NCBI GenBank assembly: GCA_940671915.1
Contig: CALNVZ010003435.1
Location: forward strand, 988,576 to 1,052,575
Source of the DNA: Paracentrotus lividus
Lineage: Eukaryota; Echinodermata; Echinoidea; Camarodonta; Echinidae
Reading direction: 5' to 3'
Length of the DNA: 64,000 bases
Numbering within the stretch: the first letter of the stretch is position 1; every line of letters begins with the position of its first letter. The notes under the pieces were generated by a model. That model did no database searches and was not told where the DNA came from. It saw only the letters and a program-made list of their open reading frames with translations. Position numbers and translations under genes: made by a program. Positions 34,404-45,790 of the stretch are shown here, one piece after another.

Positions 34404-35245
34404 CCGAGTGAGTCAAAAAAACCTTTACACCTAGAAAAATGTCAATAAAAAGAAAACCAATTTATGAACCACAAATTATTTTACATATTCTGAAAGAGTG
34501 ACTCCTCCCGCATTTTCTGGTACCATTTTTGTGTGGTATGTCTTTACGCTTGGATGAACACGACGCTTTGTTTGCGAACATGTCATTTTCGAATTGTGCC
34601 AGAATGGGAGTAAAATCAAAACAACAAAAAGCTAGAAAAAAGCAACTTCATCCTGATCAAAATAGCATAACTTTTTAACGAAAATGTCTTCCGCTTAATT
34701 ACTTGGCAGGGTTGTTGTTACACATATTGACTACATTTTGTATGAAAATTATATAGATCTGTGGAGTCAGGCATGAGTGAGCCACGTCAAAGACAAAATA
34801 ATCACTACTCGAAAGTATTCGGAGGCCTTTTTTGGTCAGTCAGTGGCAATTTAGTCTTTAATGTGTACTCATTCGTGCATTACTTCACGAGTCAATCTAA
34901 TTTTCATACAAAATGTAGTCAATATGTGTAACAACAACCCTGCCAAGTTTTTAAGCGGAAGACATTTTCGTTAAAAAGTTATGCTATTTTAATCAGGATG
35001 AAGTTGCTTTTTTCTAGCTTTTTGTTGTTTTGATTTTACTCCCATTCTGGCACAATTCGAAATTGACATGTTCGCAAACAATGCGTCGTGTTCATCCAAG
35101 CGTAAAGAAATACCACACAAAAATGGTACCACAAGATGCAGGAGGAGTTACTCTTTCAGATTAGGTAAAATAATTTTGGGTTTATATATTGGTTTTCTTT
35201 TTATTGACATTTTTCTAGGTGTAAAGTTTTTTTTGACTCACTCGG
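34404..35245. mobile_element. 842-bp TA-flanked foldback element
   Basis: The ends CCGAGTGAGTCAAAAAAACC and the matching inverse at 35245 are bordered by TA. Arms of nearly 400 bp are highly similar inverted copies (for example GGCAGGGTTGTTGTTACACA and its complement) around a loop of about 90 bp. The young-looking arms and TA borders suggest a Tc1/mariner-type mover. The ORF at 35068-35367 lies in the right arm and is not a gene. Confidence 0.8.
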
Positions 35246-35514
35246 TATATTTCATTATATACATGTACATCAAATTATTGAAGAATCATTCAGTGATCAA
35301 AGAAAGTTATGAAAGTGACATTAATTTCCTTGATCGACCATATCTGCCCATGCATGAAAGAGCATGATTCCCAATGTTGATCAAATCAAAGGATATTGTC
35401 TTTGCTTTAATTTGATGTATAAATGTTTTGATATGTTTCATTCAATTAATTTTTACTCATTATATCATGGGGGTTGAATAATTATGCATGCAACAATATC
35501 TCTTTTTTTTTCAG

Positions 35515-35676
35515 ATACATTAGAGTTCAATTTTGAGAATACAAACCAAGTTTCAGATCTACTCATCAAGCAAGAAGTAGTTTCTCATGAGAATCGTGAT
35601 GTAGAGAGCAGTAGGAATGAACTAACAAATCAGCAAAGACAAGAAGAAAGGATTCCACAACAACACATCAAATCTT
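35515..35676 (+). CDS. zinc-finger locus, cassette exon B2
   Basis: 162 nt, phase 1-1, acceptor TTTTTTTCAG and donor GTGAGA. It reads DTLEFNFENTNQVSD, LLIKQEVVSHENRDVE, SSRNELTNQQRQEERI, PQQHIKS. LLIKQEV, the ESSRNE phrase and the ending parallel exon B1, so it is a duplicated cassette. The SUMO-like IKQE is kept. It can replace B1 or follow it without changing frame. Confidence 0.65.
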
Positions 35677-35858
35677 GTGAGAATTTTTCCCTTAGAAAAT
35701 TAAATGCAAAGAATTTAAATGTGATAAAATTATTAGAGCAAATACAAAATAAGAGAACTGCTGAAACTGCTTATCCAATAAAGGAGAGCTAATGGTGTAA
35801 AATGAAGTCAAAAGGAGCCTGAGCTTTCGATCCTAGCAGAATCTTCGTCAGAGACAAA

Positions 35859-36230
35859 ATGACACAGAAAAGTAGGGAACAAACATGGATATATAGAGAA
35901 AGACAGAAAAAAGCTACACCTAAGTGGCAAGCCAGGAGGAAGAGAACAAAGGGAACAAAAGGGGGATGTAAAAGGTGTGAAGAAGACGCTTCTATGGGCA
36001 AAAGACGCTTCTATGGGCACAGATCCACTGTCACCACCACCAAGCTTGACACCCCAGTTGGGAACCATTTCAACCTTCCTAACCACTCCATCTCAGACAT
36101 GTCTCTACAGGGCATTGAATTTTTATTAACCCGTCCTGATTCTGTCCGTATCAGCAGAGAGAAGTTCTGGATGAGACGTCTTCGCACCATTCAACCTCAC
36201 GGTCTCACCATTCAGGAGGGTAATGACTAA
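35859..36230 (+). pseudogene. Penelope-like GIY-YIG endonuclease C-terminal fragment
   Basis: The first half of this frame reads the inverted terminal repeat and is not protein-like. The second half is: CKRCEEDASMGKR, then VGNHFNLPNHSISDMS, then RISREKFWMRRLRTIQ, PHGL. The VG-HFN-x-PNHS-x-DM block and the E-x-W-x3-L-x-T-x-x-P-x-GLN-like end are typical of the endonuclease tail of Penelope-like elements. The catalytic GIY-YIG core lies upstream in intact elements and is absent. It is a dead, 5'-truncated copy. Confidence 0.65.
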
Positions 36231-37891
36231 TTTCTTTTTTCTCACATTTCTTCCTTGATATCTGTTTTTCCTCCTTTCCTTTATAGCTTAGTTTAGTTTA
36301 TTTGCAGGTGTTTGTTTTATTTGACTAATACATTCTGTTTCTCTTATCCATTCTTCTTTCTCTTTTCTCCCTTACAGGTTTGGCTCACACTTCTCTTTTG
36401 TTTTTTGTTTTTTGTTTTGTTTTTATGTCTTCCCCTTGTTCTTTTACCTGTTTCATTTATTTATGGCCGTGTGTTATAAGTTCGCCGCCTTTTGCGTTAC
36501 TTGCCAATTTGACTACAAAAGAAACCTTTTTCAGTTTAAAGACCTGTATCTCGAAAAGTATACACCCTACTATATCAAAACTATACATTTTCTGAAAGGA
36601 AATTCATCAAGGAATCTAAATCTGCATTGAAAAATTATACCAGGTACAAGATAAAAATGTTATTCTGAAAAAATTCAGGAAATTTTGATTTTTTTTTAAT
36701 TTTAATTTTTTTATCATCAAGTCATCTATTATCAGCCAAATAGTAATGATATTATTATATTATGATAGAGAATATTCAGACCTTTAAAATGAGGTATAAT
36801 TCATTATGGTTTACAATTTTAGAATGAAAAATATAAAGATCCGAAATTTAGCCCCGAAAATATAATTTTTTTCAAATTCATGAGGGGGTTGAGTCCTGCC
36901 AAGTACTGTTGCACCATCAAACACATTGTTTAAGTGATATGATGGTATAAAGCAGTTTATAAGCTTCAATTTGGTGCAAAATTTACAAAAATAGGCTAAA
37001 ATTTGGCAGAGATATTGCAGTTTTCCCAACGGTACTGAAATATCTCTCATTCCTAATGACTTTGTACAGGAGGCATTGCTTTTTTAGGTCAAATAATGAT
37101 TGTTGGGTCTTCCTGGGTACTATTTTGACATCAAACCTTCTGTTCAGTGATTTTATGGTATAAATCAGTAAGTTTATAAGCTTTAGTTTGGTACCAAATT
37201 TACAGTCATAAGCCGCTATTTGGCAGAGAAATTCAAGTTTTCCCCAAATCAACCACAAAATGTGAAATTTCCCATTGACTTTGTACAGGCGGCGGCGCCG
37301 CTTCCGTCACCACCCCTACTGTCCTAAACTTAAACCATAATAACTCCACCAGAATGTGACCTAGAACAATGAAACTTTACAGGGAGCTAGCACAGTAACA
37401 TAGCTTCAAAATGAGATCAAATTTGTTACATGACCTTTCTTACTTTGGAAAATATCAACAAATTAATGCTGAAAAATAGCAAAAAGCGTAACAGCACCAC
37501 CCTATTTAGGTGGCGAGTTCATAACACACGACCTTATCTATTTTCCCCCCTTACTTGTTCTTGTAGGTCTATAACACACAGGTCTACTAGGTGTTTTTTT
37601 TCTTGGCTTTTTTTCTCTCTTCTTTCACTCTTTTCAACCCCTTAGCCTCTACTCTAATCCCTTCTTTGTTTACTCTCTCCTCCCTCTTCCAACTAATCAT
37701 CTCTCTTTTGTTCCAGTTTGCTGTTTGATCATACCTCTTCTTGCTTTTTGATTGGCTGGCTTCTTCACACCTTTTACACCCCCCTTTTGTTCCCTTTGTT
37801 CTCTTCCTCCTGGCTTGCCACTTAGGTGTAGCTGTTTTCTGTCTTTCTCTATATCCATGTTTTTTCCCTACTTTTCTGTGTCATTTTGTCT

Positions 37892-37918
37892 CTGATGAAG
37901 ATTCTGCTAGGATCGAAA
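37892..37918 (+). ncRNA. hammerhead-ribozyme-like core in the Penelope terminal repeat
   Basis: CTGATGA is followed by a stem GATTC/GGATC with loop TGCTA and then GAAA, the order of a hammerhead core. A spare A sits between CTGATGA and the stem. The inverted copy at about 35821-35852 has CTGACGA in place of CTGATGA. Hammerheads are known in Penelope-like terminal repeats. I did not resolve the cleavage site or stems I and III. Confidence 0.4.
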
Positions 37919-38154
37919 GCTCAGGCTCCTTTTGACTTCAAAATTATTTAGAGCAATACTTCCTTCCTTACCTAAAGGTTTTTTTTAAACATGTGGTTTA
38001 CTAAGCCAAATTTGGGTTTTTGTACATGTTTATCAAAAAAAGTGATGGGGGTCGGGGGGGGGGCGGGTAAAAGCCCCTCACTTTCCCCTGCTCCCAAGCA
38101 TCCTAGATACATATATTTAAGCAAATATATTTGAATGTCTCTTTTTATTCACAG

Positions 38155-38319
38155 ATGGGGAGTCCCGTTTGGAGAAATCAAATTCATTTTTAGATTTATT
38201 CATCAAACATCAAGTAGTACCTCAAGAGAATCCTAATGCAGATATGGATATCGATACAAAAGAATCAACATCTTCTCAGGGACACAAAGAAGAGATTGTA
38301 ATACAACATGATGGATCTG
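38155..38319 (+). CDS. zinc-finger locus, cassette exon B3
   Basis: 165 nt, phase 1-1, acceptor TTATTCACAG and donor GTGAGA. It reads DGESRLEKSNSFLDL, FIKHQVVPQENPNADMD, IDTKESTSSQGHKEE, IVIQHDGS. It aligns with B1 and B2 (LFIKHQVV versus LLIKQEVV), but the SUMO-type Glu is Gln here, so that site is lost. The exon is followed directly by the first linker exon in matching phase. Confidence 0.65.
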
Positions 38320-38470
38320 GTGAGACATTTGAGAATCCCCATAGAAAGTACAACCTAACTTTTAAAACTTCCATAACCCTCTAATTTTATAACTGATTTT
38401 GATGATGAAACTCTTAGAAATTTTTCTTATTTTAATCTGTCAATAAGATTGACCCTCTCCTAGCCTTTCA

Positions 38471-39030
38471 GTTTCCTTTTAAGCGAGAGCAAACGGAGGA
38501 CGTAGTCTAAAATGTTAGTGTCTGGCGCATAGAGACATGCTTCGAGAAAGTGTTATGCACTTTATAAGAATCACATACATGTATAATTATATGGAATGCG
38601 AGGCAGTCAAAACAGCTCTAAACTTCGTTTTTGATCTTCTTGAAGAAAGGTTTATACCAATAACGACCTATTAAACCCATTGCCTTTCAACACATTGTAA
38701 CACGCCTTGTTGCAAGGTGAATTCAATCCGTATAATGCTTCCATCATAAGAAGTGAATATGTCTATGTTGATTGCTGCTAACACACTGCCTCTTTCTGGG
38801 TTGATCAACCATCCTTTTTCCAAAAATTAACATCCTAGAATCCTGGTCGTTATCGCAAGACTGCTTTTAATATAAGAAGCATTCGAACTGTGCATCCTAT
38901 AACTACCAATGAAAACTGCCTATCACACAACCAGTCCTCCAACTTCATCACATTTCAAGGAAGAGGGAAAAAATGTGTAGAAGAGTGGTGGGAACAAAAA
39001 TTCAAGAAAGTTTTTAAAGAATCATGCTTT
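38471..39030. repeat. segmental-duplication unit upstream of linker exon C1
   Basis: This stretch (GAAAGTGTTATGCACTTTAT, GAGGCAGTCAAAACAGCTC, CTGCCTCTTTCTGGGTTGAT) recurs at about 48985-49600 and, split by an insertion, at about 49910-51050. Each copy leads into a linker exon, so the unit of duplication is exon plus about 1 kb of upstream DNA. Confidence 0.7.
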
Positions 39031-39040
39031 AATGTCACAG

Positions 39041-39284
39041 GTGGGAAGACTAAGTTGGATAACGTCAGTAGGCCCTCAATAACAACAGACCCTAACTACA
39101 AACACAGTCCTAAAGATTCATCTCAAGGTCTACGTGATGCAGGTATTTCCAGCAACAAGAATATACAACATCCATCTAGATCTGAGAGGAGAAAGTCTAT
39201 CCAGTGCAAACATGTGGAAAGACATATTTCAGATAAGCATTTTTTATTTACATGTGGTCATATTCAATTGGAAGTGGACATTTA
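39041..39284 (+). CDS. linker exon C1, ends without fingers
   Basis: Acceptor ATGTCACAG, phase 1 entry: GKTKLDNVSRPSITT, DPNYKHSPKDSSQGL, RDAGISSNKNIQHPS, RSERRKSIQCKH, then VERHISDKHFLFTCGH and a stop. Compared with copies C4 and C8, the first finger after QCK is frame-damaged, so no zinc finger forms. Such a transcript would give a finger-less isoform, or the copy is dead. Decayed finger DNA follows at 39960-40400. Confidence 0.5.
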
Positions 39285-39959
39285 GCTGAAATTTTAATGT
39301 GGCACTGTGTCTTTGAAAATGCAAATTAGGATCTGAAATCAACACAAAGGCTTCTTTACAATACAACCAACTATTTAAGTTTAAAAATCAATTAATCCAG
39401 TTTCCTTGCACTGAATAAGTGATCAAACAGGAATTTGTACATATGGGACTACGGTGCTTTATAATGCCTCTTATTCTTATCTAGCCAGATTTTTTTTGGT
39501 TAAAGTAATTATCATGGTCTACTCTAGCACGGCATGTAAACACATGTAATTTGGATCTTGTTATTTACTTGAATTGTTCAATTTTTTGCACCAGTCGTGT
39601 CACTCACAACACATAGATGTGGACCATTTCTCACAGAGAGGGAATGATTGATAAGGACAATAAATGTCAGAGAGGTACACTATTCATGTACATATACTAG
39701 GACATTGGTACCCTTGGAGATCTACTTGGGCACAAATCCAACCATAGCAAATGATAGTCAGAAACCCATGTCCAAAATTTTTCATGTCACTAGCGCACCA
39801 TATTTTACTCATAATTTCCTGGACCAATTGTAAAATTCAAATCCAACTAGTAATGACACATGCCACTCCTACAATGTACATTATACATAGTATGGTTGTC
39901 ATGATCCATTCATAACCTACATGTGCAAAGATATGCGCCCTTATATCTTGCCAAGTGTT

Positions 39960-40420
39960 GTGTCACTCAAGTTTGAACAGGACCAAGTGAAAACACTTGA
40001 TGAACCAAAGCTGCGAAACCAAAATAAGACACACCAGAGGAAATATAAACCAGTGTTCAGTTCGTTAGAAAGACTTCACTTCAAAAAATAATCTTTCTGT
40101 CCATATGAGACAAACAGGTTATAGTTTCAGATGTTGTGATAAGATATGTCTTCCACTTTGTATGAAAATTAATACACACATGAGAAAAGCCTTTCAAGTG
40201 TTATTTTTCTACTTTTAGATGACTCTGAAAGTGCAGTCTATCAATCCACATGAGAACACATACAGGGAAAAAGCCTTTTGAATGCATTCATTGTAGTTTT
40301 GAATGTTCTTGAAAGTGCAGTATTGCAATCCATATGAGAAATCAAACAGAAGAAAAGCCTTTTGAATGCAATTCTTGCAGTTACAGAACAATATTTCAAA
40401 CAATTTTTTTTAAATAAGCA
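39960..40420 (+). pseudogene. decayed C2H2 finger array
   Basis: Finger phrases such as ATGAGAACACATACAGG, AAGCCTTTTGAATGCA and CATTGTAGTTTTGAATG are present with stops and frame breaks. Parallel decayed arrays lie at about 46090-46400, 51290-51680 and 60960-61460, so this is an ancient duplicated remnant. Confidence 0.7.
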
Positions 40421-40578
40421 GTTCACTGCTTTTTAAGGGTCCTAACCATTATGTTTTATATGTTTAATTATTATGCATTATATGTTTTATATTGTATGTT
40501 TTACTGATGGTTGAATTAATATGAATTAAATGAATGAATGAATGAAATTTTGAATGGACCTTTGCTGTTATTTCACAG

Positions 40579-41022
40579 GTGGGAAGACAAATGTGGACAT
40601 CATCAGGGGGCCTTCAAGAAGAACACGCCAAAGCTGCAAAGGCAGTCCTAAAGACTCATCTCCAGGTCTACTTGATGCAGGTATTTCCAGCAACAAGAAT
40701 ATACAACATCCCTCTAGATCTCAAAGGAGAAAGTCTATCCAGTGCAAACTATGCCGTAAGACATATAGCTCAATTGTTTTTCATTTACATATGAAAACAC
40801 ATGATGAGCCAAAGTTGGAAAACAAAAGAACACTCACAAGAGAGAAGATTTACCAGTGTTTGATTTGTGAGGAAGACTTCATTACAAATTCAAATGTAAT
40901 CATTGTAGTTTCAGATGTTCTCTAAATGGCAATCTCAAAAAGCATATGAGAACACATACAGGAGAAAAGCCTTTTGAATGCAGTTCTTGTAGTTTCAGAT
41001 GTTCTCAGAATAGTCCAGGCTA
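40579..41022 (+). pseudogene. linker exon C2 with truncated, frameshifted fingers
   Basis: Acceptor TTTCACAG, phase 1: [73 protein letters not shown], then stop at 40925. About 40890 the finger frame continues one base off ([32 protein letters not shown]), showing an internal deletion that joined finger 2 to a later finger out of frame. The remnant ends at the tandem repeat block near 41030. Confidence 0.65.
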
Positions 41023-41049
41023 GAGACCATGTAACCTTGTTTTTTCATA

Positions 41050-41745
41050 TATACAATGTTTTTTGATGGTTCTTTGTCAATTCGAGGGTGCTGATTCCAA
41101 ATCCGATGAGTGCCAGACGCGAAACCTTGAGCATTTTTCACAAATCGCGAAAATTCAAAATGGCCGCCAAAATATGAAATTGAGCATTCCAATGGTATTT
41201 CTGAGGTTGTTTTGGTGGTTTCTTGTCAATTTGAGGGTGCTGATTCCAAAGCCGTTGAGTGCCAGCCGCGAAACCTCACGGATTTTACGCAAATCGCTGA
41301 AATTCAAAATGGCCGCCAAAACTGGAAATCAGTATTCCAAGTGTATTTCTGGGGTAGTTTTGGTGGGTTCTTATCAATTCGAAGGTACTGATTCCAAATC
41401 CGATGAGTGCCAGCCGCGAAACCTCACAGATTTTGCGCAAATCGCAAAAATTCAAAATGGCTGCCAAAATGGGCGCCAAAACTAGAAATCATTATTCCAA
41501 GGGTATTTCTGGGGTTGTTTTGGTGGTACCTTATCAATTCGAGGGTGCTGATTCCGAATCCGATGAGTGCCAGCGACGAAACCCAAAAGATTTTACGCAA
41601 ATCGCTAAAATTCTAAATGGCTGCCAAACTGGCCGCCCAACTGAAAATGCACTGATTCCAAATCTGATAGGTACCAGCCACAAAAACATATAGGATTTTA
41701 TGTAAACCGCTAAAATTAAAAATGGTCGTCAAAAATGTGAAACTC
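41050..41745. repeat. 150-bp tandem repeat with AAAATGGCCGCCAAAA
   Basis: About four and a half units carry TCAATTCGAGGGTGCTGATT, GATGAGTGCCAGCCGCGAAA and TTCAAAATGGCCGCC. Inverted single units lie at about 42945-43050 and 44640-44720, so this is a large inverted structure whose right arm is opened by the HINE element at 43087. ORFs in it are artefacts. Confidence 0.75.
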
Positions 41746-42940
41746 ATGATAAATATATGGGTATTTCTTACTTGGTTTGAAATTGTGTGGGAATTCGGGG
41801 CTGATAATTCAAAATACAGTCAATTGTAGACATAGTTATATTCCAGCCTTTTATCTAAAGTGAAGGGGCAATAAGAGAAAGAAAGAAAAGTGAAAAGAAA
41901 TGACAACCAAGTCATTTAAAATCTATTTCATGGCTACATTGTCAATATAATAATAAGTTACAATTTTATATAATCCTTCCAATCTTACGTGGGGCGCCTG
42001 CATCCTCCGCCCCCTGGATCCGCCCCTGATTTTACATGACGTAGACCTATATAGTGCATCTATTCAGAACAATTATTTTTTATTTAGTCGTGTTCGATCA
42101 TTTAGTTTTATGTAAGTGTCTCCTATCGTTTAATAAACCACTAAAGGGTCAATAAGGGAAACCCATTATTTCGTTTATAGCCTGTATGAAGTTCAAGTTC
42201 AAGTTTATTCAAACCAATCAAAAACACAACATTATTTTTAACAAATAATTGACAAAGATAGAACATGATGGGTTTGGGACCCCGGAGAAAGCAGAGCTTG
42301 TGATAGGGGCCCCTTACACGGTACAGTATAAACACAAAACAAGTATAATAGTATATTGAATATGGCATAAACATATTTACAATGATAACTAAGGATTAAA
42401 CATTGAACACATGTCGGGAAAAAAATCCATTAATCTTTTCATTATGTCACGATCACTCACAAACCCAGACTTTTAATCATACAAATTTGTATTATGTCTG
42501 TAAGAGTGCAGTGCGATATGATCATACCTTTGTATGTCTAACATGCGATATACAACATGAAAAAAAAAAAAATAAATAAAAATAAAAAATCCAAGACTGA
42601 ATCATGTGACTCATTTTGCTATCAGCAAAATGGTAAACATTCTATTTCTGGGACTCACGTAATTTTGAATGAGCACCCTTAAATTAACAAGAAACACCTA
42701 AGAGATACCAATAAAAGAGGCCATTTCACGAATTTGCTTTCATTTAAAATTAATAAGTTTTTCATGACTGGTGTCCCTTTTCGCCTGCTTATGTCATCGT
42801 CGTAAAAAATTCAAAGTTTCCCTGAAAAGTACCCATCGAATGTGAAATCAACTCATCAGATTTTGAAACGGCATCCTCAATTGAAAGCAATTATGAAAAA
42901 AAAAACACATTATAATAACATTAGAATAAGCGTTTTCATT
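41746..42940. other. unassigned intergenic or element interior
   Basis: AT-rich, with an A-run near 42560 and no exon. It lies between inverted copies of the 150-bp repeat and may be the loop of that foldback structure. Confidence 0.4.
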
Positions 42941-43086
42941 TCACTTGGCGACCGTTTTGAATATAAGCAAGGTTTCGCGGTTGGTACTCATTGGATTTCG
43001 GATTCAGCACCCTCAAATTGACAAGAAACCACCAAAACAACTAACCTCCGAAATAATACACATTTTCATTTTTTGGTGGACTTTTT

Positions 43087-44606
43087 ATGCCTCCGCCACC
43101 GAAGGTGGTGCCGGAGGCATTATGTTTTCGGGTTGTCCGTCCGTCCGTCCGTCTGTCCGTCCGTCCGTCCGTCCGTCCGTCCGTCCGTCCGTCCGTACGT
43201 CCGTCCCGTTTTCGTTCTCGCGATAACTTAAGAACCGTTTGACGGATCACTTTCAAACTTGGATCATGTATGCATATGGTAGGGACAATGATCTGATTAG
43301 ACTTTGGGGTCATTAGGTCAAAGGTCAAAGGTCACAGAGGTCATTGTATGCATGAAAATGGCTCGTTCTCGCCATAACTTAAAGACCGTTTGACGGGTCA
43401 ACTTCAAACTTGGGTAATGTGTGCCTATGGGAGGGGCTATGAACTGATTAGATTTTAGGGTCATTAGGTCAAAGGTCAAAGGTCACAGATGTCGTTGTAT
43501 ACATGAAAATGGTTCGTTCTCGCAATAACTTAAGAACGGTTTGACGGGTCAACTTAACTGGATCATGTAATGCATATGTAGGGCATGAACGATTAGAATT
43601 TCGGGTCATGAGGTCAAAGGCACAGGTCACTGTGTACATGAAAATGGCCGTTCTTGCGATAACTTAAGAACCGTCTTGAAGCGGATAACTTGAAAACTTG
43701 GTCTATGTGCATATATGAGGGTCATAAACTTATTAGATTTTGGGTCATGAGTCAAGGTCACAGGTCCATTGTGTACGTGAAAATGGCTCTCGTTCTTGCC
43801 GATAACTTAAGAACACGTTTGAGGATCAACTTCCAAACTTGGATCATATTTACATATGGGAGGGACAATGAACTATCAGATTTTGGGTCATGAGGTCAAA
43901 GGTCACAGAGGTCATTGTGTACATGAAAATGGCTTCGTTCTCGCAATAAACTAAAAACCGTTTGACGGATCAATTTCAAACTTGGGTCATATGTGCATAT
44001 GGGACGGACATAAACTGATTAGAATTTAGAGTCATGAGGTCAAATGTTCAAGGCCACAAGGACATTGTGTACGTGATAATGGTTCGTTCTTAGCGATAAC
44101 TTAAGAACAGTTGATGGATGAACATCAAACTGGTCATGTGTGCAATGGTAGGGACAATGAATTTATATATATTTGAGGTCATGAAGTCAAAGGTCAAGGT
44201 CACAGACGTATGTGTATACATGAAAATGGCAACGTTCTTGCTGTAACTTCTAACCTTTATTGATAAACGTTCAAACTTGGGGTCATGTGGAGGAAAGATG
44301 ACTGATTAGATTTTGAGGTCAGGACATCAAGGTCACTGTCTTATTTATGTAAATGACTGGTTTGTGCAATTCTGAAGGACTTTGACAGATCAACTTAAAC
44401 ATGTTTATCCTTTTATTACATCAGTAGCCATCCTTCCTGAGTTGGAAATAATTCTGATGATACAACTTTAATAGATTTGGGTCAATATCTCAAAGATGTC
44501 ATGTATAAATGGATGTTAAAATACTCAACATGCGCATGCCTTTTTTTTCCGATGTGGCAATACGGAGGCATGCCTTCCGACCGTGCGTGGTCGAAGATTC
44601 ATCTAG
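43087..44606 (+). mobile_element. HINE-type element, family B
   Basis: It starts ATGCCTCCG inside a hairpin (CTCCGCCACC GAA GGTGGTG...), followed by a pure (GTCC)n tract at about 43136-43205. Next come eight or so 150-bp units with AACTTAAGAACCGTTTGACG and AGGTCAAAGGTCAAAGGTCA. The inverted match CGGAGGCAT is at 44563-44571, then a 3' hairpin CGACC/GGTCG (44578-44593) and CTAG followed by T. The order of parts equals that of family A, but the sequence differs. No Rep/helicase ORF, so it is non-autonomous. Confidence 0.75.
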
Positions 44607-44749
44607 TTTAATTTAGTGGTTTAAATAAAATCCTGTATGTTTTTGTGGCTGGTACTTATCGGATTTGGAATCAGCACCTTCAAATTTTCAACAAACCACC
44701 AAAAACCCCTAAAATATATAAAATCAAAACAATATCCTGCAATCGTATG

Positions 44750-45335
44750 CATTCTCATCCTTGCTACAAATGTGGAATGTCCGTAACGTAATGATGATGT
44801 AATGTCCGTAACGCTTTTTCTCCATGAATTATGAAAAATTTATAAAAAACCCCTTGATATGTTGTGAGATAACATATTTTAGCTTTGCATTTGAATTTGC
44901 AACAAAATTGGACCAAAACACAGGGTGCTATAAAAACGTTACGGACATTACACTTCAAGCATGATAGAAATCAAAAAGTTTGAAAAGGCTATTTTTCAGA
45001 AAAAATATTTCATTCCTTCCCAAATCCTGTTGGATGATTTATAAATGGGTCCTGAGCTTTAATATAACATAAAAATAATCACCTGAAAGTCATTTTATGG
45101 TAAGATTTTTACTTGAGAACAAATATATGCAAAGCGCACTGAATTTTATGGCAATTTTTTGGAAGAAACACCTTTTTTCAACAGCTGAAAAAATATGTTT
45201 TCCAACTTGGGAAACAATTTGTTTTATTATATTTGTTGATATGACCCTTCCTGAATACTTTCCAGATTAAAACAAATTTGTTTCTCTATTTTCATTTTTT
45301 CACCCTTGGGTTTCATTTTTCATGGAATTGCCCCT
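44750..45335. other. AT-rich stretch, nothing recognised
   Basis: No exon or element end was seen. TAATGTCCGTAACG occurs in inverted copies at about 44775-44815 and 44935-44955, a possible small MITE. Confidence 0.35.
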
Positions 45336-45700
45336 GTGCTTTGTATGTAAGAAGACCTCCAAACTCTTGTGTCATCTCTGTTGAATTATGTGTCAAAGTG
45401 TTAATCATTTTAAATATAATTTCATACATGTATTTAGCATTTATTTCATTTAGATACATGATTATTTAAATGAAATAGACTTGATATAAAATCATCACTT
45501 TTCTTGTTGAACACTATACCCAAAACATGTGTGCTGCTTTCCTCTTTCTAGGTTCATGAGAACACCGTTCTGTTATTTCTTAACATCCAGGCTAGTGTAA
45601 CATTTTCTGGCCTGAAATGTCATGTTTTTATTTGCTGAGTGAATAATAATAATGAACCAATTTTCAACTCTGCAATCATATGAGAATGTATGCACATAAG
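45336..45700. repeat. 3'-flank duplication unit of the zinc-finger copies
   Basis: GACCTCCAAACTCTTGTGTC to AATGTTTTTATTTGCTGA recurs at about 48262-48600, 52684-53050 and in part 59805-60000. In each place it lies downstream of fingers and upstream of the next linker exon, so it probably holds the old 3' UTR and intron start. Confidence 0.75.
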
Positions 45701-45790
45701 TGAACAGCTGTGTGCAATATTCTTTTAGTTTAATACAGAACAATAATTTGAAAATTTTTTTTTTGAAAGGACCTTACTATTATTTCACAG

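Larger units (their letters stand above)
35802..37941 (+). mobile_element. Penelope-like retroelement, 3' part with inverted terminal copies
   Basis: A left terminal sequence (35802-36000) and an inverted copy at 37740-37941 enclose a plus-strand frame for a GIY-YIG endonuclease C-terminus. Partly inverted terminal repeats are usual for Penelope-like elements. The reverse transcriptase is missing. A separate AT-rich insertion with a tandem repeat of about 240 bp (36640-37320) lies inside the 3' part. It sits in the intron between cassette exons B2 and B3. Confidence 0.65.

Noticed and set aside
41063..41693. Plus-strand ORFs of 96-140 residues with repeated ASRETS phrases
   Set aside because: They follow the 150-bp tandem repeat and lack splice sites or conserved features.
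42945..43226. ORF with PSVRPSVRPSVR repeat
   Set aside because: Translation of the (GTCC)n microsatellite of the HINE family B element.
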